DNA of 64,000 nt from Bradyrhizobium sp. BR13661 (GTDB taxonomy: Bacteria > Pseudomonadota > Alphaproteobacteria > Rhizobiales > Xanthobacteraceae). Both the position numbers and the translations under genes were made by a program. Location: the NCBI RefSeq assembly GCF_029892425.1, contig NZ_JARXWB010000030.1, positions 36,185-100,184 of the forward strand. The letters run 5' to 3'. Shown here one piece after another: positions 52,716 to 61,263 of the stretch; position 1 is the stretch's first letter; every line of letters begins with the position of its first letter. The notes below the pieces were generated by a model. That model searched no databases, was not told the DNA's origin, and was given only the letters and a program-made list of their open reading frames with translations.

Positions 52716-52745
52716 CGTCATTGCGAGCGAAGCGAAGCAATGACG
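52716..52745. repeat. Short palindromic intergenic repeat
   Basis: CGTCATTGC (52716-52724) and GCAATGACG (52737-52745) form a 9-bp stem around GAGCGAAGCGAA. This is a common intergenic hairpin in related genomes. It lies between the divergent mobB and fdhD promoters. Confidence 0.75.
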
Positions 52746-52820
52746 AGCGCGGAGGCATTTTGCCCATTCCTAGGCATGCTTATATCGGCTTGACCCGAAT
52801 GTCATGCTAACCTCGCCGCC

Positions 52821-53711
52821 ATGATGAAGATCGATAAAGCCCCGGTGCCGCTAATCGTCCCTGACACGGACGACCCGCGCCTGACCCAGAGCGTGACCGG
52901 GACCGACCAGACCGGCGCCAAGGTCGAGATCAAGGTGCCGATGGAGCGGCCACTGACGCTCTACCTGAATTCCCAGGAGATCGTCACGATGATGACGATC
53001 GGCGACTATCCGGAATATCTGGCACTCGGCTATCTGCTGAACCAGAACATGCTGAAATACAATGACGCGGTCACCGAGGTCGAATACGACGACGACCTCC
53101 AGGTCGTGGTGGTGCGCACCGAGCACCACACCAATTTCGAAGCCAAGCTGAAGAAACGAACCCAGACCTCGGGCTGCGCACAGGGCACCGCTTTCGGCGA
53201 CCTGCTCGAGGCGGTCGAGAGCGTCGCGCTGCCGAAGGCCGAGCTGCGCACCTCCTGGCTCTACCAGATGACGCAGACCATCAACACCATGCCCTCGCTC
53301 TATCTCGAGGCCGGTGCGATCCATGGCTGCGTGCTGTGCAAGGAGGGCGAGCCGCTCTGCTACACCGAGGACGTCGGCCGCCATAACGCCGTCGACAAGA
53401 TCGCAGGCTGGATGTACCGCCATGGCGTCGATGCCTCCGACAAGATCCTCTACACCACCGGGCGCCTGACTTCGGAGATGGTGATCAAGACAGTGCGGAT
53501 GGGGATTCCTATCCTGGTGTCACGCTCGGGCTTCACGGCATGGGGTGTCGATCTCGCGCGGCAAGTCGGCCTCACGCTGGTCGGCCGCGCGCGCGGCAAG
53601 CGCTTCATCGCGCTCGCCGGCGAAGAACGGATCGTCTACGACCAGAACCTCGACTACGTCGAAGAGGAATCCGCGAAGCACAAGCGCAAGGGCGAAGGTG
53701 GTGACGACTAG
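52821..53711 (+). CDS. fdhD: Formate dehydrogenase sulfurtransferase FdhD
   Basis: 296 residues. FdhD moves sulfur from IscS to the molybdenum cofactor of formate dehydrogenase. Fingerprints: MTIGDYPEYLALGYLLNQ, AGAIHGCVLCKEGEPL, EDVGRHNAVDKIAGWM, TTGRLTSEMVIKT, RSGFTAWGVDLA. The E. coli protein carries sulfur on a CxxC loop; here that loop reads TSGCAQGT, a single Cys119, so persulfide must be held by one Cys. Its end overlaps mobA by 11 bp. Context with fdsBA and mobA is fully consistent. Confidence 0.94.
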   Translation: MMKIDKAPVPLIVPDTDDPRLTQSVTGTDQTGAKVEIKVPMERPLTLYLNSQEIVTMMTIGDYPEYLALGYLLNQNMLKYNDAVTEVEYDDDLQVVVVRTEHHTNFEAKLKKRTQTSGCAQGTAFGDLLEAVESVALPKAELRTSWLYQMTQTINTMPSLYLEAGAIHGCVLCKEGEPLCYTEDVGRHNAVDKIAGWMYRHGVDASDKILYTTGRLTSEMVIKTVRMGIPILVSRSGFTAWGVDLARQVGLTLVGRARGKRFIALAGEERIVYDQNLDYVEEESAKHKRKGEGGDD

Positions 53712-54372
53712 AATTCCGATAACGCAAGGCGTGCTGCTCGCCGGCGGCCTCGCGCGCCGTATGGGCGGAGGCGACAAGCCGATGCGAACCATCGGTGGCC
53801 GCACCATTTTGGAGCGCGTGATCGCACGCCTGTCGCCCCAGTGCGACGGGTTGATCCTCAATGCCAACGGCGATCCCGCGCGTTTCGCGTCGTTCGGCCT
53901 GCAGGTCATCGCCGACGACGTGCCCGGCTTTCCAGGTCCGCTCGCGGGCATCCTCGCGGCGCTCGACTGGACCGCGGCGAACCGGCCGGAGATCGAATGG
54001 GTGCTCAGCGCCGCCGGCGACTGCCCATTCCTGCCGCGCGATCTCGTCGCGCGGCTACATGAGGCGCGCCAGCGCGAGAACGCGCAGCTTGCGGTCGCCG
54101 CATCCGGCAACCAGTCGCATCCAGTGATCGGCCTGTGGCGCGTCGCCTTGCGCGACGAGCTGCGTCACGCGCTGGTCGACGAAGATCTCCGCAAGATCGA
54201 TCGCTGGACCGCGCGCTATTCGCTGGCGACGGTGAGATGGCCGGCCGAGCCGCTCGATCCGTTCTTCAATGCCAACACAGTCGAAGACATTGCCGAAGCC
54301 GAGCGGCTCGCGGAAGCCGAAGAACGAGAGCGCGCCGCTCAAGCCGCCAGCGGCACTAACCAGACGTCGTAG
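53701..54372 (+). CDS. mobA: Molybdenum cofactor guanylyltransferase MobA
   Basis: About 223 residues from the GTG at 53701 (a GTG at 53698 directly precedes it; AAGGGCGAAG is the ribosome site). Nucleotide motif VLLAGGLARRMGGGDKPM, then DDVPGFPGPLAGILAAL and AGDCPFLP, all diagnostic for MobA, which adds GMP to Mo-molybdopterin to form MGD. The C-terminal tail is Ala/Glu-rich. Translation is coupled to fdhD by overlap. FdsA needs bis-MGD, so it is the direct beneficiary. Confidence 0.93.
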   Translation: MTTRIPITQGVLLAGGLARRMGGGDKPMRTIGGRTILERVIARLSPQCDGLILNANGDPARFASFGLQVIADDVPGFPGPLAGILAALDWTAANRPEIEWVLSAAGDCPFLPRDLVARLHEARQRENAQLAVAASGNQSHPVIGLWRVALRDELRHALVDEDLRKIDRWTARYSLATVRWPAEPLDPFFNANTVEDIAEAERLAEAEERERAAQAASGTNQTS

Positions 54373-54416
54373 CCGTAGACCCCAACAACCTATGTCGCGC
54401 GCGGCTTGGCGGTCGT

Positions 54417-56375
54417 CTACGAGGGCCGAAATCCCGCTCGTTCCAGTGCAGCCCGCGCCTCGTCTGTGCCGAGTGCGGCGAGGAACGCCTGCACGGCCGA
54501 CCGCGGCTTGCGCGCTGTTACGAGCGCAAAGTCATAGTGCTCTTCCGCGAGCGGAATGAAACCGAGGCCGACCGCATGGGCGACCGGCGCAATGGTCATG
54601 CCCCAATCGGCGCGATTTTGCGCGACGGCGGTTGCGACCGCATTATGCGAGCGTGGCTGATTCCAATAGCCGTCCGGACGGGCGCCGGCGAGCAATCGGT
54701 CGATCAGAATGCGCGTGCCCGCACCCTGGTTGCGGTTGACCATGATGCAGTCGCGATCGGCGAGCGCGAATGCGATCGCTTCCTTCGCCCCGCGCCCTTC
54801 GAAACGCTTGTCGCCCTTGCGGAAGACAATTCCCTGCATCCGCCGCCAGCCCGGCACGAGCTCGAGCCCCTCGGCAAGATAAGGCGTGTTGTAGGTTTCG
54901 CTCTTGTCGTCGAACAAATGGATCGGCGCGAGATCGCATTCACCGCGCTTTGCGGCAGCAAGTCCGCCGAGGCTGCCGACCGCGATCGAGCGCACAGTCA
55001 GGCCCGCATGGGCTAAGCGGGCGGTAACGAGGTCGAGGCCGGTGCAATGGCTGCCGACGATGACGAGATCGGGCACGCGGACATGCGGCGTGAACAGCGT
55101 CACCTCGGCCTCGGTCCCCGCCGGCATCTGGTCGGCAAGCGCGTCGATCCGCAGAAAACCGTCGGCCTGCGCGAACGACGTGATTGCGCCCGAGCCCTTA
55201 CCGGAGGGGTAGGCGATCAGGCCGTCCCTGCCCTCGACCAGCGAGACCATGACGAATTCGGCGCGGCCGAGCTCGGAGGCGATGCGCACCGGCACGGTCG
55301 CGCTCACCTTGGCATCGGAGCGCGGTGGCAGTCCGGCCATTTGGCGCAGCGCCGGCACGATCATGTCGTGGAAGGTGAACATCGCCGAGGTCGGAAAGCC
55401 CGGCAGGATCACCACCGGCTTGCCGTCGCAAACCGCGAGACACAGCGGCTTGCCCGGCTTGAGCGCAACGCCATGCGCGATGATACCGGGCTGGCCAAGC
55501 CGGCCGATGATGCGATGAGACAGGTCGCCAGCGCCTTTCGACGTGCCGCCTGACAGCACCAGCATGTCGGCATCTTTGAGAGCGCCGCGCATGGCGGCCT
55601 CGAGCTTGGCTTCATCATCGGGAATGGCGCCGAGGAAAACCGCCTCGCCGCCGTTCTCGTCGATCGCGGCTGCGACGATCGCACCGTTCGTATCGTAAAT
55701 CGCGGCGGGCGCAAGCGCGCCGCCGGGCTGTACGAGTTCATCGCCGGTCGAAATCACCGCAACGCGCGGCTTGCGGGCAACTTTCACTTCGGCGACGCCA
55801 CAAGCTGCCAGCATACCGATCTCGCGCGAGCCGATGATCGTGCCCGCGCGCAGCAACGCTTCGCCGCGCGCAATATCTGAGCCGGCGTAGGACACGAATT
55901 GCCCGGGAGACACCGCGCGGCGAACCTCGATCGCATCGGAGCCGCTCGGCTGGGTATGCTCGACCATAACGACGGCGTCGGCGCCCCGCGGCAAAGGTCC
56001 TCCAGTCGCAATTGGTGTTGCGGTTCCCGTTGCGACCTGCAGCGTCGGAGCGATGCCGCAGCGAATGGTCTCGCCGTTCAGCACGAGATTCACGGGCGCG
56101 CCTTCTCCGGCGGCTGAAATGTCCGACGAGCGCACCGCAAAGCCGTCGACATTGGAACGGTCGAACGGCGGCACGTCGATCGGCGCGGTAATGTCTTCAG
56201 CGAGTGCTGCGCCAAGCGCATCGACAAGCTTGCGCCGCTCGCTTGGGATTGCACGCGGGAACAGCGCCGTCTCGAAGCGAGCCAAGGCCTCCTCGCGCGA
56301 GAGGATCTTGAGAAATTGCTCCTGCTCGAGCGCGCGGTGTGGCGGCTTTGGGATCATCGTCATGCCGGAACTCAT
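54417..56375 (-). CDS. MoeA fused to a periplasmic-binding-protein-like domain
   Basis: 652 residues. The first ~410 are a full MoeA domain (VPPFDRSNVDGFAVRSSD, GTATPIATGGPLPRGADAVVMVEHTQ, VISTGDELVQPG, MLVLSGGTSKGAGD, VVILPGFPTSAMFTFHD). The last ~230 are a PBP-like ligand domain (IVGSHCTGLDLVTARLAHAG, IMVNRNQGAGTRILIDRLL, DWGMTIAPVAHAVGLGF). This fusion is known in archaea and some bacteria as a molybdopterin biosynthesis protein; the PBP part may bind molybdate, tungstate or a cofactor intermediate. The adjacent MoeA-like gene is 1 bp upstream, so both are co-translated. Confidence 0.9.
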   Translation of the reverse strand: MSSGMTMIPKPPHRALEQEQFLKILSREEALARFETALFPRAIPSERRKLVDALGAALAEDITAPIDVPPFDRSNVDGFAVRSSDISAAGEGAPVNLVLNGETIRCGIAPTLQVATGTATPIATGGPLPRGADAVVMVEHTQPSGSDAIEVRRAVSPGQFVSYAGSDIARGEALLRAGTIIGSREIGMLAACGVAEVKVARKPRVAVISTGDELVQPGGALAPAAIYDTNGAIVAAAIDENGGEAVFLGAIPDDEAKLEAAMRGALKDADMLVLSGGTSKGAGDLSHRIIGRLGQPGIIAHGVALKPGKPLCLAVCDGKPVVILPGFPTSAMFTFHDMIVPALRQMAGLPPRSDAKVSATVPVRIASELGRAEFVMVSLVEGRDGLIAYPSGKGSGAITSFAQADGFLRIDALADQMPAGTEAEVTLFTPHVRVPDLVIVGSHCTGLDLVTARLAHAGLTVRSIAVGSLGGLAAAKRGECDLAPIHLFDDKSETYNTPYLAEGLELVPGWRRMQGIVFRKGDKRFEGRGAKEAIAFALADRDCIMVNRNQGAGTRILIDRLLAGARPDGYWNQPRSHNAVATAVAQNRADWGMTIAPVAHAVGLGFIPLAEEHYDFALVTARKPRSAVQAFLAALGTDEARAALERAGFRPS

Positions 56376-56376
56376 A

Positions 56377-57486
56377 TCATTCCCGCATCAAGTAAGCATC
56401 GACCGGCTCGCCCGCCGCAAATCCCTCGTCACTGGCGGGAATGAGCAGCCATGCATCGGCGCGGGCGATGGCCTGGAGCGGCCATTCGCCGACGGCAAGC
56501 GGCATCCACGCTTTATGGTCCTCGGCCAGCAGAGCGATCTCCGCAAGACCGACGCTCGATGCGATCTTGCGCGCGAGCGGGAAAGTGACCGTGCGGCGGG
56601 ACAGACGTGCGGACAATTTGTCGATGAGAGGGAGCACCAACGCAAGCCAGGCCGCGAGCGCCGAACCGGGCGAGCCCGGCAAGGCGACAACGGGAACCTT
56701 TCCAAGCCGCCCAACGGCTGCAGTGCGCCCAGGCTGGAGCGCAAGGCCATGGGCGAGTTCCGCTCCGCACTCAGTCAGTGCCGTCACCGCAAAATCCGCG
56801 CGACCGACGCCGCTGCCGCCGATCGTCAGCAGGATATCGCAGGCGGAAACGTCGAGTGTCTCCGCGATCGATACCGCATCTCGCGCGCCCGCGTCATGCG
56901 CGCTCGCATCCAATCCTGCCGCACATGCGAGGTCGGCGATCATCTGCATCGTCGCGGTCGAGTCGCAGGGTACATTCACGATACGCAAACGCGGCCGCCT
57001 GACGCTCAACTTTTCGTAACCGGCAACGCGTGCCGGCAAAAGCGCTGCTGCTCCTACAGGATATCCCTCGACAGTCGCGGGCGAGTTGTCTGCGACGTCG
57101 CTGCCGGCGCGCCCAACGCCCTGCCCCGGAACGCCCTCCGCCAGCACCTGGGCGAGCGGACCCGACACCTCGACCGCGTCGGCGTCGAGCACGCAATCGC
57201 ATCCCATGGGCATAACGTCGCCGGCATCGACCCAGGACGGAAGCTCGGTCAGAGGCAGCGGCGAATAGGAGGACGCACCGACGAGATCGTTGGCGCTGAG
57301 CGCCCAGCCATCCACGGCGGCGATGTCGCGCGGCGGTCGGGCAGGCAGCAACGGCATCCCCGCCGAGATACAGCCAACCGCTTCTCGCAGCGGCAATTCG
57401 ATCGGCACGACCGGATCAACGTCTCGCAGGAGCGCGGCAAGCGCAGTGCCGAGCGGCGTCAGCGATGGCGGCAGGCGCTGGGTCAT
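56377..57486 (-). CDS. Divergent MoeA-family protein (copy 3)
   Basis: 369 residues, shorter than MoeA (about 410). It keeps the fold: RPPRDIAAVDGWALSANDL, ILLTIGGSGVGRADFAVTAL, ALQPGRTAAVGRLGKVPVVALPGSPGSALAAW. The catalytic STGDE block is absent; the corresponding strand reads LRIVNVPCDSTATM. It may therefore not transfer molybdate and may act as a partner of the downstream fusion, which starts 1 bp after its stop. Neither a regulator nor a cofactor-binding carrier can be excluded. Confidence 0.78.
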   Translation of the reverse strand: MTQRLPPSLTPLGTALAALLRDVDPVVPIELPLREAVGCISAGMPLLPARPPRDIAAVDGWALSANDLVGASSYSPLPLTELPSWVDAGDVMPMGCDCVLDADAVEVSGPLAQVLAEGVPGQGVGRAGSDVADNSPATVEGYPVGAAALLPARVAGYEKLSVRRPRLRIVNVPCDSTATMQMIADLACAAGLDASAHDAGARDAVSIAETLDVSACDILLTIGGSGVGRADFAVTALTECGAELAHGLALQPGRTAAVGRLGKVPVVALPGSPGSALAAWLALVLPLIDKLSARLSRRTVTFPLARKIASSVGLAEIALLAEDHKAWMPLAVGEWPLQAIARADAWLLIPASDEGFAAGEPVDAYLMRE

Positions 57487-57871
57487 GCCTCATGGTGGAC
57501 CATGCACCGCGCGGTTTGGCAACCGCTCGTGCCTCCGCCGTCATCCCGCCCCGGACATGGCACCTGACCTTGCCCGCTACTGAAAGGCAAGTTCGCGACG
57601 CGCCTGTGACCGCGCAAAGACGAGCCGGTCGGGATATTTCGGCAATGAACCAATCGGTACGCTGATTGAAACCGCGCCCATCATGGTGGGCCGCAAGGTC
57701 CGCAACCATTCGAGCCTCACAGGAATCCTCAACCAAAATCGAAACACGCGTCAGGATGTGTTGCAAAGCAACGAGATCATCAGGCATGGTCCGCGCGGAC
57801 AAAAATCGAAGTGCAGAATTCCACCTGCGTTGAACGTCAAAAAGAAGCAAGAATTTGCATAGGAATGCAGG
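57487..57871. promoter_or_regulatory. Divergent promoter region with inverted repeat
   Basis: 385 bp without a gene between the MoeA-like gene and the HTH-PBP regulator. GTTGC-AAA-GCAAC at 57760-57772 is a perfect 5-bp inverted repeat and a candidate operator of the regulator. AGGAATGCAGG directly before the ATG provides the ribosome site of the regulator. Confidence 0.45.
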
Positions 57872-58765
57872 ATGGAATTCCTGACGACCAGCGAAGCCGC
57901 TGACTATCTCCGTCTCGGCGAACGCAAGCTCTACGAACTCGTCACCAACGGCGCGATCCCCTGCACCAAGGTAACAGGCAAGTGGCTCTTCCCGCGGCAC
58001 GAGCTCGATCTCTGGGTGCTCTCGGGCATGGCGCGCCCGGCCGGCATGCGGACGGCGGAGCCGCCGCCGGTGGTCGGCGGCAGCCAGGATGAACTGCTGG
58101 ACTGGAGCCTGCGTGAATCCGGCTCGGGCCTTGGCTTCATGACCGAGGGCAGTGCACGCGGGCTCGAACGGCTGCAGCGCGACGAGGTGATGGCGGTCGC
58201 GATGCACTTCCACGGCCTCGATGCCGAAGGCAACCTCGCCGCTGATGCCAGCGTGGCGGCACTGCGGGACGCGCCGGACCTGCATGATGCGCTGCTGGTC
58301 GCCTTCGTGCGCCGCGAGCAGGGTCTGGTGCTGCCGCCGGGTAATCCGAAGCGGCTGCGCGGTCTCGCCGACGTACTGGCACTCGGCGCCAAAGTCGCGA
58401 TGCGACAGCAGGGCACGGGCGCCCAGATGCTGCTCGATACGCTGCTGGCGCGCGCGGGCGCCTCGGTGCGTGATCTGCGACGGGTCGAGACGCCTGCTCT
58501 CACCGGGCCTGATCTTGCCGAGGTAGTCCGTGCCGGCCAAGCCGATTGCGGCGTCGCGACGCGCGCGGCGGCGCGCTCGGCTGGGCTCGATTTTGTGCCG
58601 CTGGTCTGGGAAAATTTTGACCTCGCGATGCGGCAGCGCAGCTATTTCCGCCCGGCCATGCAGGCCCTGATCCGGTTCCTCAGCGAACGGCGGTTGCGCC
58701 AGCGCGCCGAGGAACTCACCGGCTACGATCCCTCGCCTGCCGGCCAGATCCGCTTCGCGGCCTGA
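57872..58765 (+). CDS. HTH (excisionase-type) regulator with PBP-like sensor domain
   Basis: 297 residues. The N-terminal ~55 are a MerR/excisionase-like HTH (LTTSEAADYLRLGERKLYELVTNGAIPCTKVTGKWLFPRHEL). The rest is a PBP-like domain with VAMRQQGTGAQMLLDTLL and ADCGVATRAAARSAGLDFVPLVWENFDLAM. These two blocks correspond to blocks in the MoeA-PBP fusion encoded on the other side of the promoter region, so both may bind the same ligand, perhaps molybdate or a precursor of molybdopterin. Probable regulator of the molybdenum/formate region or of the solute-binding gene downstream. No membrane segment is seen. Confidence 0.85.
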   Translation: MEFLTTSEAADYLRLGERKLYELVTNGAIPCTKVTGKWLFPRHELDLWVLSGMARPAGMRTAEPPPVVGGSQDELLDWSLRESGSGLGFMTEGSARGLERLQRDEVMAVAMHFHGLDAEGNLAADASVAALRDAPDLHDALLVAFVRREQGLVLPPGNPKRLRGLADVLALGAKVAMRQQGTGAQMLLDTLLARAGASVRDLRRVETPALTGPDLAEVVRAGQADCGVATRAAARSAGLDFVPLVWENFDLAMRQRSYFRPAMQALIRFLSERRLRQRAEELTGYDPSPAGQIRFAA

Positions 58766-58870
58766 GATTGACGCCCACCCCGAAATAGTTGCAAAAGAAA
58801 CCAATTCAGCCGGGCCTATACCCGGCATGGGCAACTTTCGGCCAACGCGCCGAACCACGGGAGGACAAGC

Positions 58871-60085
58871 GTGAATCCAATGAAATTTGGACTGCCGGTC
58901 GCGGCCGCCTTGGCGGCGGTGTTGCTGTCGGGCACCGCTTCGGCGCAGGTGTCCGACGACGTCGTCAAGATCGGCGTGCTCACCGACATGAACGGCCCGG
59001 CCTCCGCGCCGACCGGCCAGGGCTCGGTGACGGCGGCGCAGATGGCGATCGACGATTTCGGCGGGACCGTGCTCGGCAAGCCGATCAGCATCGTGATCGG
59101 GGACCACCAGCTCAAGGCCGATGTCGGCGGCGCCATCGCGCGGCGCTGGTACGACGTCGACCAGGTCGATTTGATCGTCGACGTGCCGGTCTCCGCCGTG
59201 GGTCTCGCCGTGCAGAACATCGCCAACGAGAAGAAGAAGCTGTTCATCACCCACTCGACCGGCACGGCCGATTTCCACGGCAAGTTCTGCTCGCCCTACG
59301 CCATGCAATGGGTGTTCGACACCCGCGCGCTCGCGGTCGGCACCGCGGACGCGGTGATCAAGCGCGGCGGCGACAGCTGGTTCTTCATCACCGACGACTA
59401 TGCGTTCGGCCACTCGCTGGAACGCGACGCATCGAGCGTCATCACCGCCAGTGGCGGCAAGGTGCTGGGCTCGGTGAAGCCGCCGCTGGCAACGCCCGAC
59501 CTCTCCTCCTTCGTGCTGCAGGCGCAGGCCTCCAAGGCCAAGATCATCGGCATTGCGGCAGGTCCCCCGAACAACATGAACGAGATCAAGACCGGATCGG
59601 AGTTCGGCGTGTTCAAGGGCGGCCAGCAGATGGCGGCGCTGCTCGCGCTGATCACCGACATCCACGGCCTTGGCCTGCAGGCAGCCCAGGGCCTGTTGCT
59701 GACGACCTCGTTCTATTGGGACATGGACGACAAGACCCGCGAATGGTCGAAGCGCTATTTCGCCAAGATGAACAAGATGCCGACGATGTGGCAGGCCGGC
59801 GTCTATTCGTCAGTGATCCACTATCTCAACGCCATCAAGGAAACCGGCACCGACGATCCGCTCAAGGTCGCCGCCGCCATGCGTGCCAAGCCGGTCGAGG
59901 ATTTCTTCGCCCGCAACGGCAAGCTTCGCGACGACAATCTGATGGTGCACGACCTCTGGCTGGTGCAGGTGAAGACGCCGGAGGAAAGCAAATATCCGTG
60001 GGACTATTACAAGATCCTCACCACGATTTCCGGCGACAAGGCGTTTGGGCCGCCGGACCCGGCCTGTCCGCTGGTGAAGAAGTGA
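58871..60085 (+). CDS. ABC-type branched-chain amino acid/amide substrate-binding protein
   Basis: 404 residues with signal peptide (MKFGLPVAAALAAVLLSGTASAQ). The mature chain starts VSDDVVKIGVLTDMNGPAS, typical of the LivJ/AmiC type I fold, with VDVPVSAVGLAVQNIANEKK and HSTGTADFHGKFCSPYAMQW. GTG start with GGGAGG upstream; an ATG three codons later is possible. It should carry a small organic ligand in the periplasm. No permease or ATPase is beside it, so it is orphaned. A GTTGCAAAA-like half-site lies in its upstream region, close to that of the regulator. Confidence 0.88.
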   Translation: MNPMKFGLPVAAALAAVLLSGTASAQVSDDVVKIGVLTDMNGPASAPTGQGSVTAAQMAIDDFGGTVLGKPISIVIGDHQLKADVGGAIARRWYDVDQVDLIVDVPVSAVGLAVQNIANEKKKLFITHSTGTADFHGKFCSPYAMQWVFDTRALAVGTADAVIKRGGDSWFFITDDYAFGHSLERDASSVITASGGKVLGSVKPPLATPDLSSFVLQAQASKAKIIGIAAGPPNNMNEIKTGSEFGVFKGGQQMAALLALITDIHGLGLQAAQGLLLTTSFYWDMDDKTREWSKRYFAKMNKMPTMWQAGVYSSVIHYLNAIKETGTDDPLKVAAAMRAKPVEDFFARNGKLRDDNLMVHDLWLVQVKTPEESKYPWDYYKILTTISGDKAFGPPDPACPLVKK

Positions 60086-60103
60086 CGATCGCTTAGAGCG
60101 ATC

Positions 60104-60183
60104 GTCATTCCGGGATGGTCCGAAGGACCAGACCCGGAATCTCGAGATTCCGGGCTCGGTGCTGCGCACCGCCCCGGAATGAC
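60104..60183. repeat. Palindromic intergenic element between convergent genes
   Basis: Bounded by GTCATTCCGGG (60104-60114) and CCCCGGAATGAC (60172-60183), with internal hairpins TGGTCCGAAGGACCA and CCCGGAATCTCGAGATTCCGGG (quoted in part: GGAATCTCGAGATTCC). It lies between two convergent genes and could terminate both. Same general class as the other palindromic repeats in the window. Confidence 0.8.
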
Positions 60184-60193
60184 CGCTACGCGG

Positions 60194-61162
60194 TCACTTC
60201 ACCACCCCGATCTCGCGAAAATACTTCGTCACGCCGGGATGAATCAGCTCCGGCCTCAGTGCGGCGGCGACGGTGTTCGCCGCTGTGGTCTCGCAGGCCT
60301 GCGCGAGCTTCTTGCAGAAATCCGCCTCGACGCCGTGCAGCGCCTTCGCCAGACGATAGGCGACATCGTCAGGCAGATCCTCGCGCGTCAGCACAAAGCT
60401 CCAGGAGCCGAGCGAGGCGATCGGCTCGCTCTGTTTCGGGTAGCTGCCGGCCGGCACCGTCAGGGGTTTCAGGAATGCATGCTTGGCGCGGATGCGGGTG
60501 ATCTCCTCTGCGCTCGGCGCGATGAAGCGCGCGCCTGAAGCGCTCGAGGCCACCGCGGCAAAGCCGGGCCAGCCGATGCCCGCGCCCCAGAGCGCGGCCA
60601 CGCGGCCGTCCTCGACCATCGCGGGGCCGTCGCCGGCACGGTCGAGATAGATGGCCTTGAAGTCCTCGTCCTGCTTCAGGCCGAGACCGTCGAGCACATA
60701 GCGCGCGAGGATCGGCAGGCCTGAACCCTTGGCGCCGAACGCGACCGGCTGCCCCACGAGATCGTCGATGGTCTTGTAGGGACTGTCCGCGCGCACCACG
60801 AACATGCCGGGATTGGAATAGATCGCGGTGAGGATCTTCAGCGCCACCTTCGCGCGGCCGATGCTGGCGAAGGCCTCGTAGGCCGGCTCGCCGGCAACGA
60901 GCGCGAGATCGAGCTCGCCCTTCTCCAGCAGCGGAATGTTTTCGTTGCTGCCCTTGGTGTTGCGCGGGGCAATGATGAGCGTGCTGTCTGCCGCATTCAT
61001 CACCTCCGCAAAGGCGTTGCCATAAAGCGGGAACCCGCCGCCCGGCGTCGCGGTCCCCAAGCTGATCGTTGTGGCGGAAATGACCTTGCCTCCGGTTTGG
61101 GCAGCAGCGGGGCTCGCAAGCAGCGCCATGCTGAGAAGGATAGTCCTTACGAATTTCATCAT
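60194..61162 (-). CDS. TAXI-family TRAP-transporter solute receptor
   Basis: 322 residues, signal peptide MKFVRTILLSMALLASPAAAQ. TAXI signatures: SLGTATPGGGFPLYGNAFAEVMN near the N-terminus, ENIPLLEKGELDLALVAGEPAYEAF, and PVAFGAKGSGLPILARYVL. Such receptors deliver dicarboxylates, glutamate or aromatic acids to a TRAP permease. No DctM/DctQ gene is near, so it is an orphan receptor or pairs with a distant permease. Monocistronic; divergent from the Bug-type gene. Confidence 0.88.
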   Translation of the reverse strand: MMKFVRTILLSMALLASPAAAQTGGKVISATTISLGTATPGGGFPLYGNAFAEVMNAADSTLIIAPRNTKGSNENIPLLEKGELDLALVAGEPAYEAFASIGRAKVALKILTAIYSNPGMFVVRADSPYKTIDDLVGQPVAFGAKGSGLPILARYVLDGLGLKQDEDFKAIYLDRAGDGPAMVEDGRVAALWGAGIGWPGFAAVASSASGARFIAPSAEEITRIRAKHAFLKPLTVPAGSYPKQSEPIASLGSWSFVLTREDLPDDVAYRLAKALHGVEADFCKKLAQACETTAANTVAAALRPELIHPGVTKYFREIGVVK

Positions 61163-61263
61163 CGGTCCGGCTGCGCCTGCGTCAACATCGACTTGAGGCG
61201 ATGTAGGCAGCGGGCGGTTTTTGTGAAAGCATGGCTCTCAACAATAAAGCAATGGGAGGCGAC

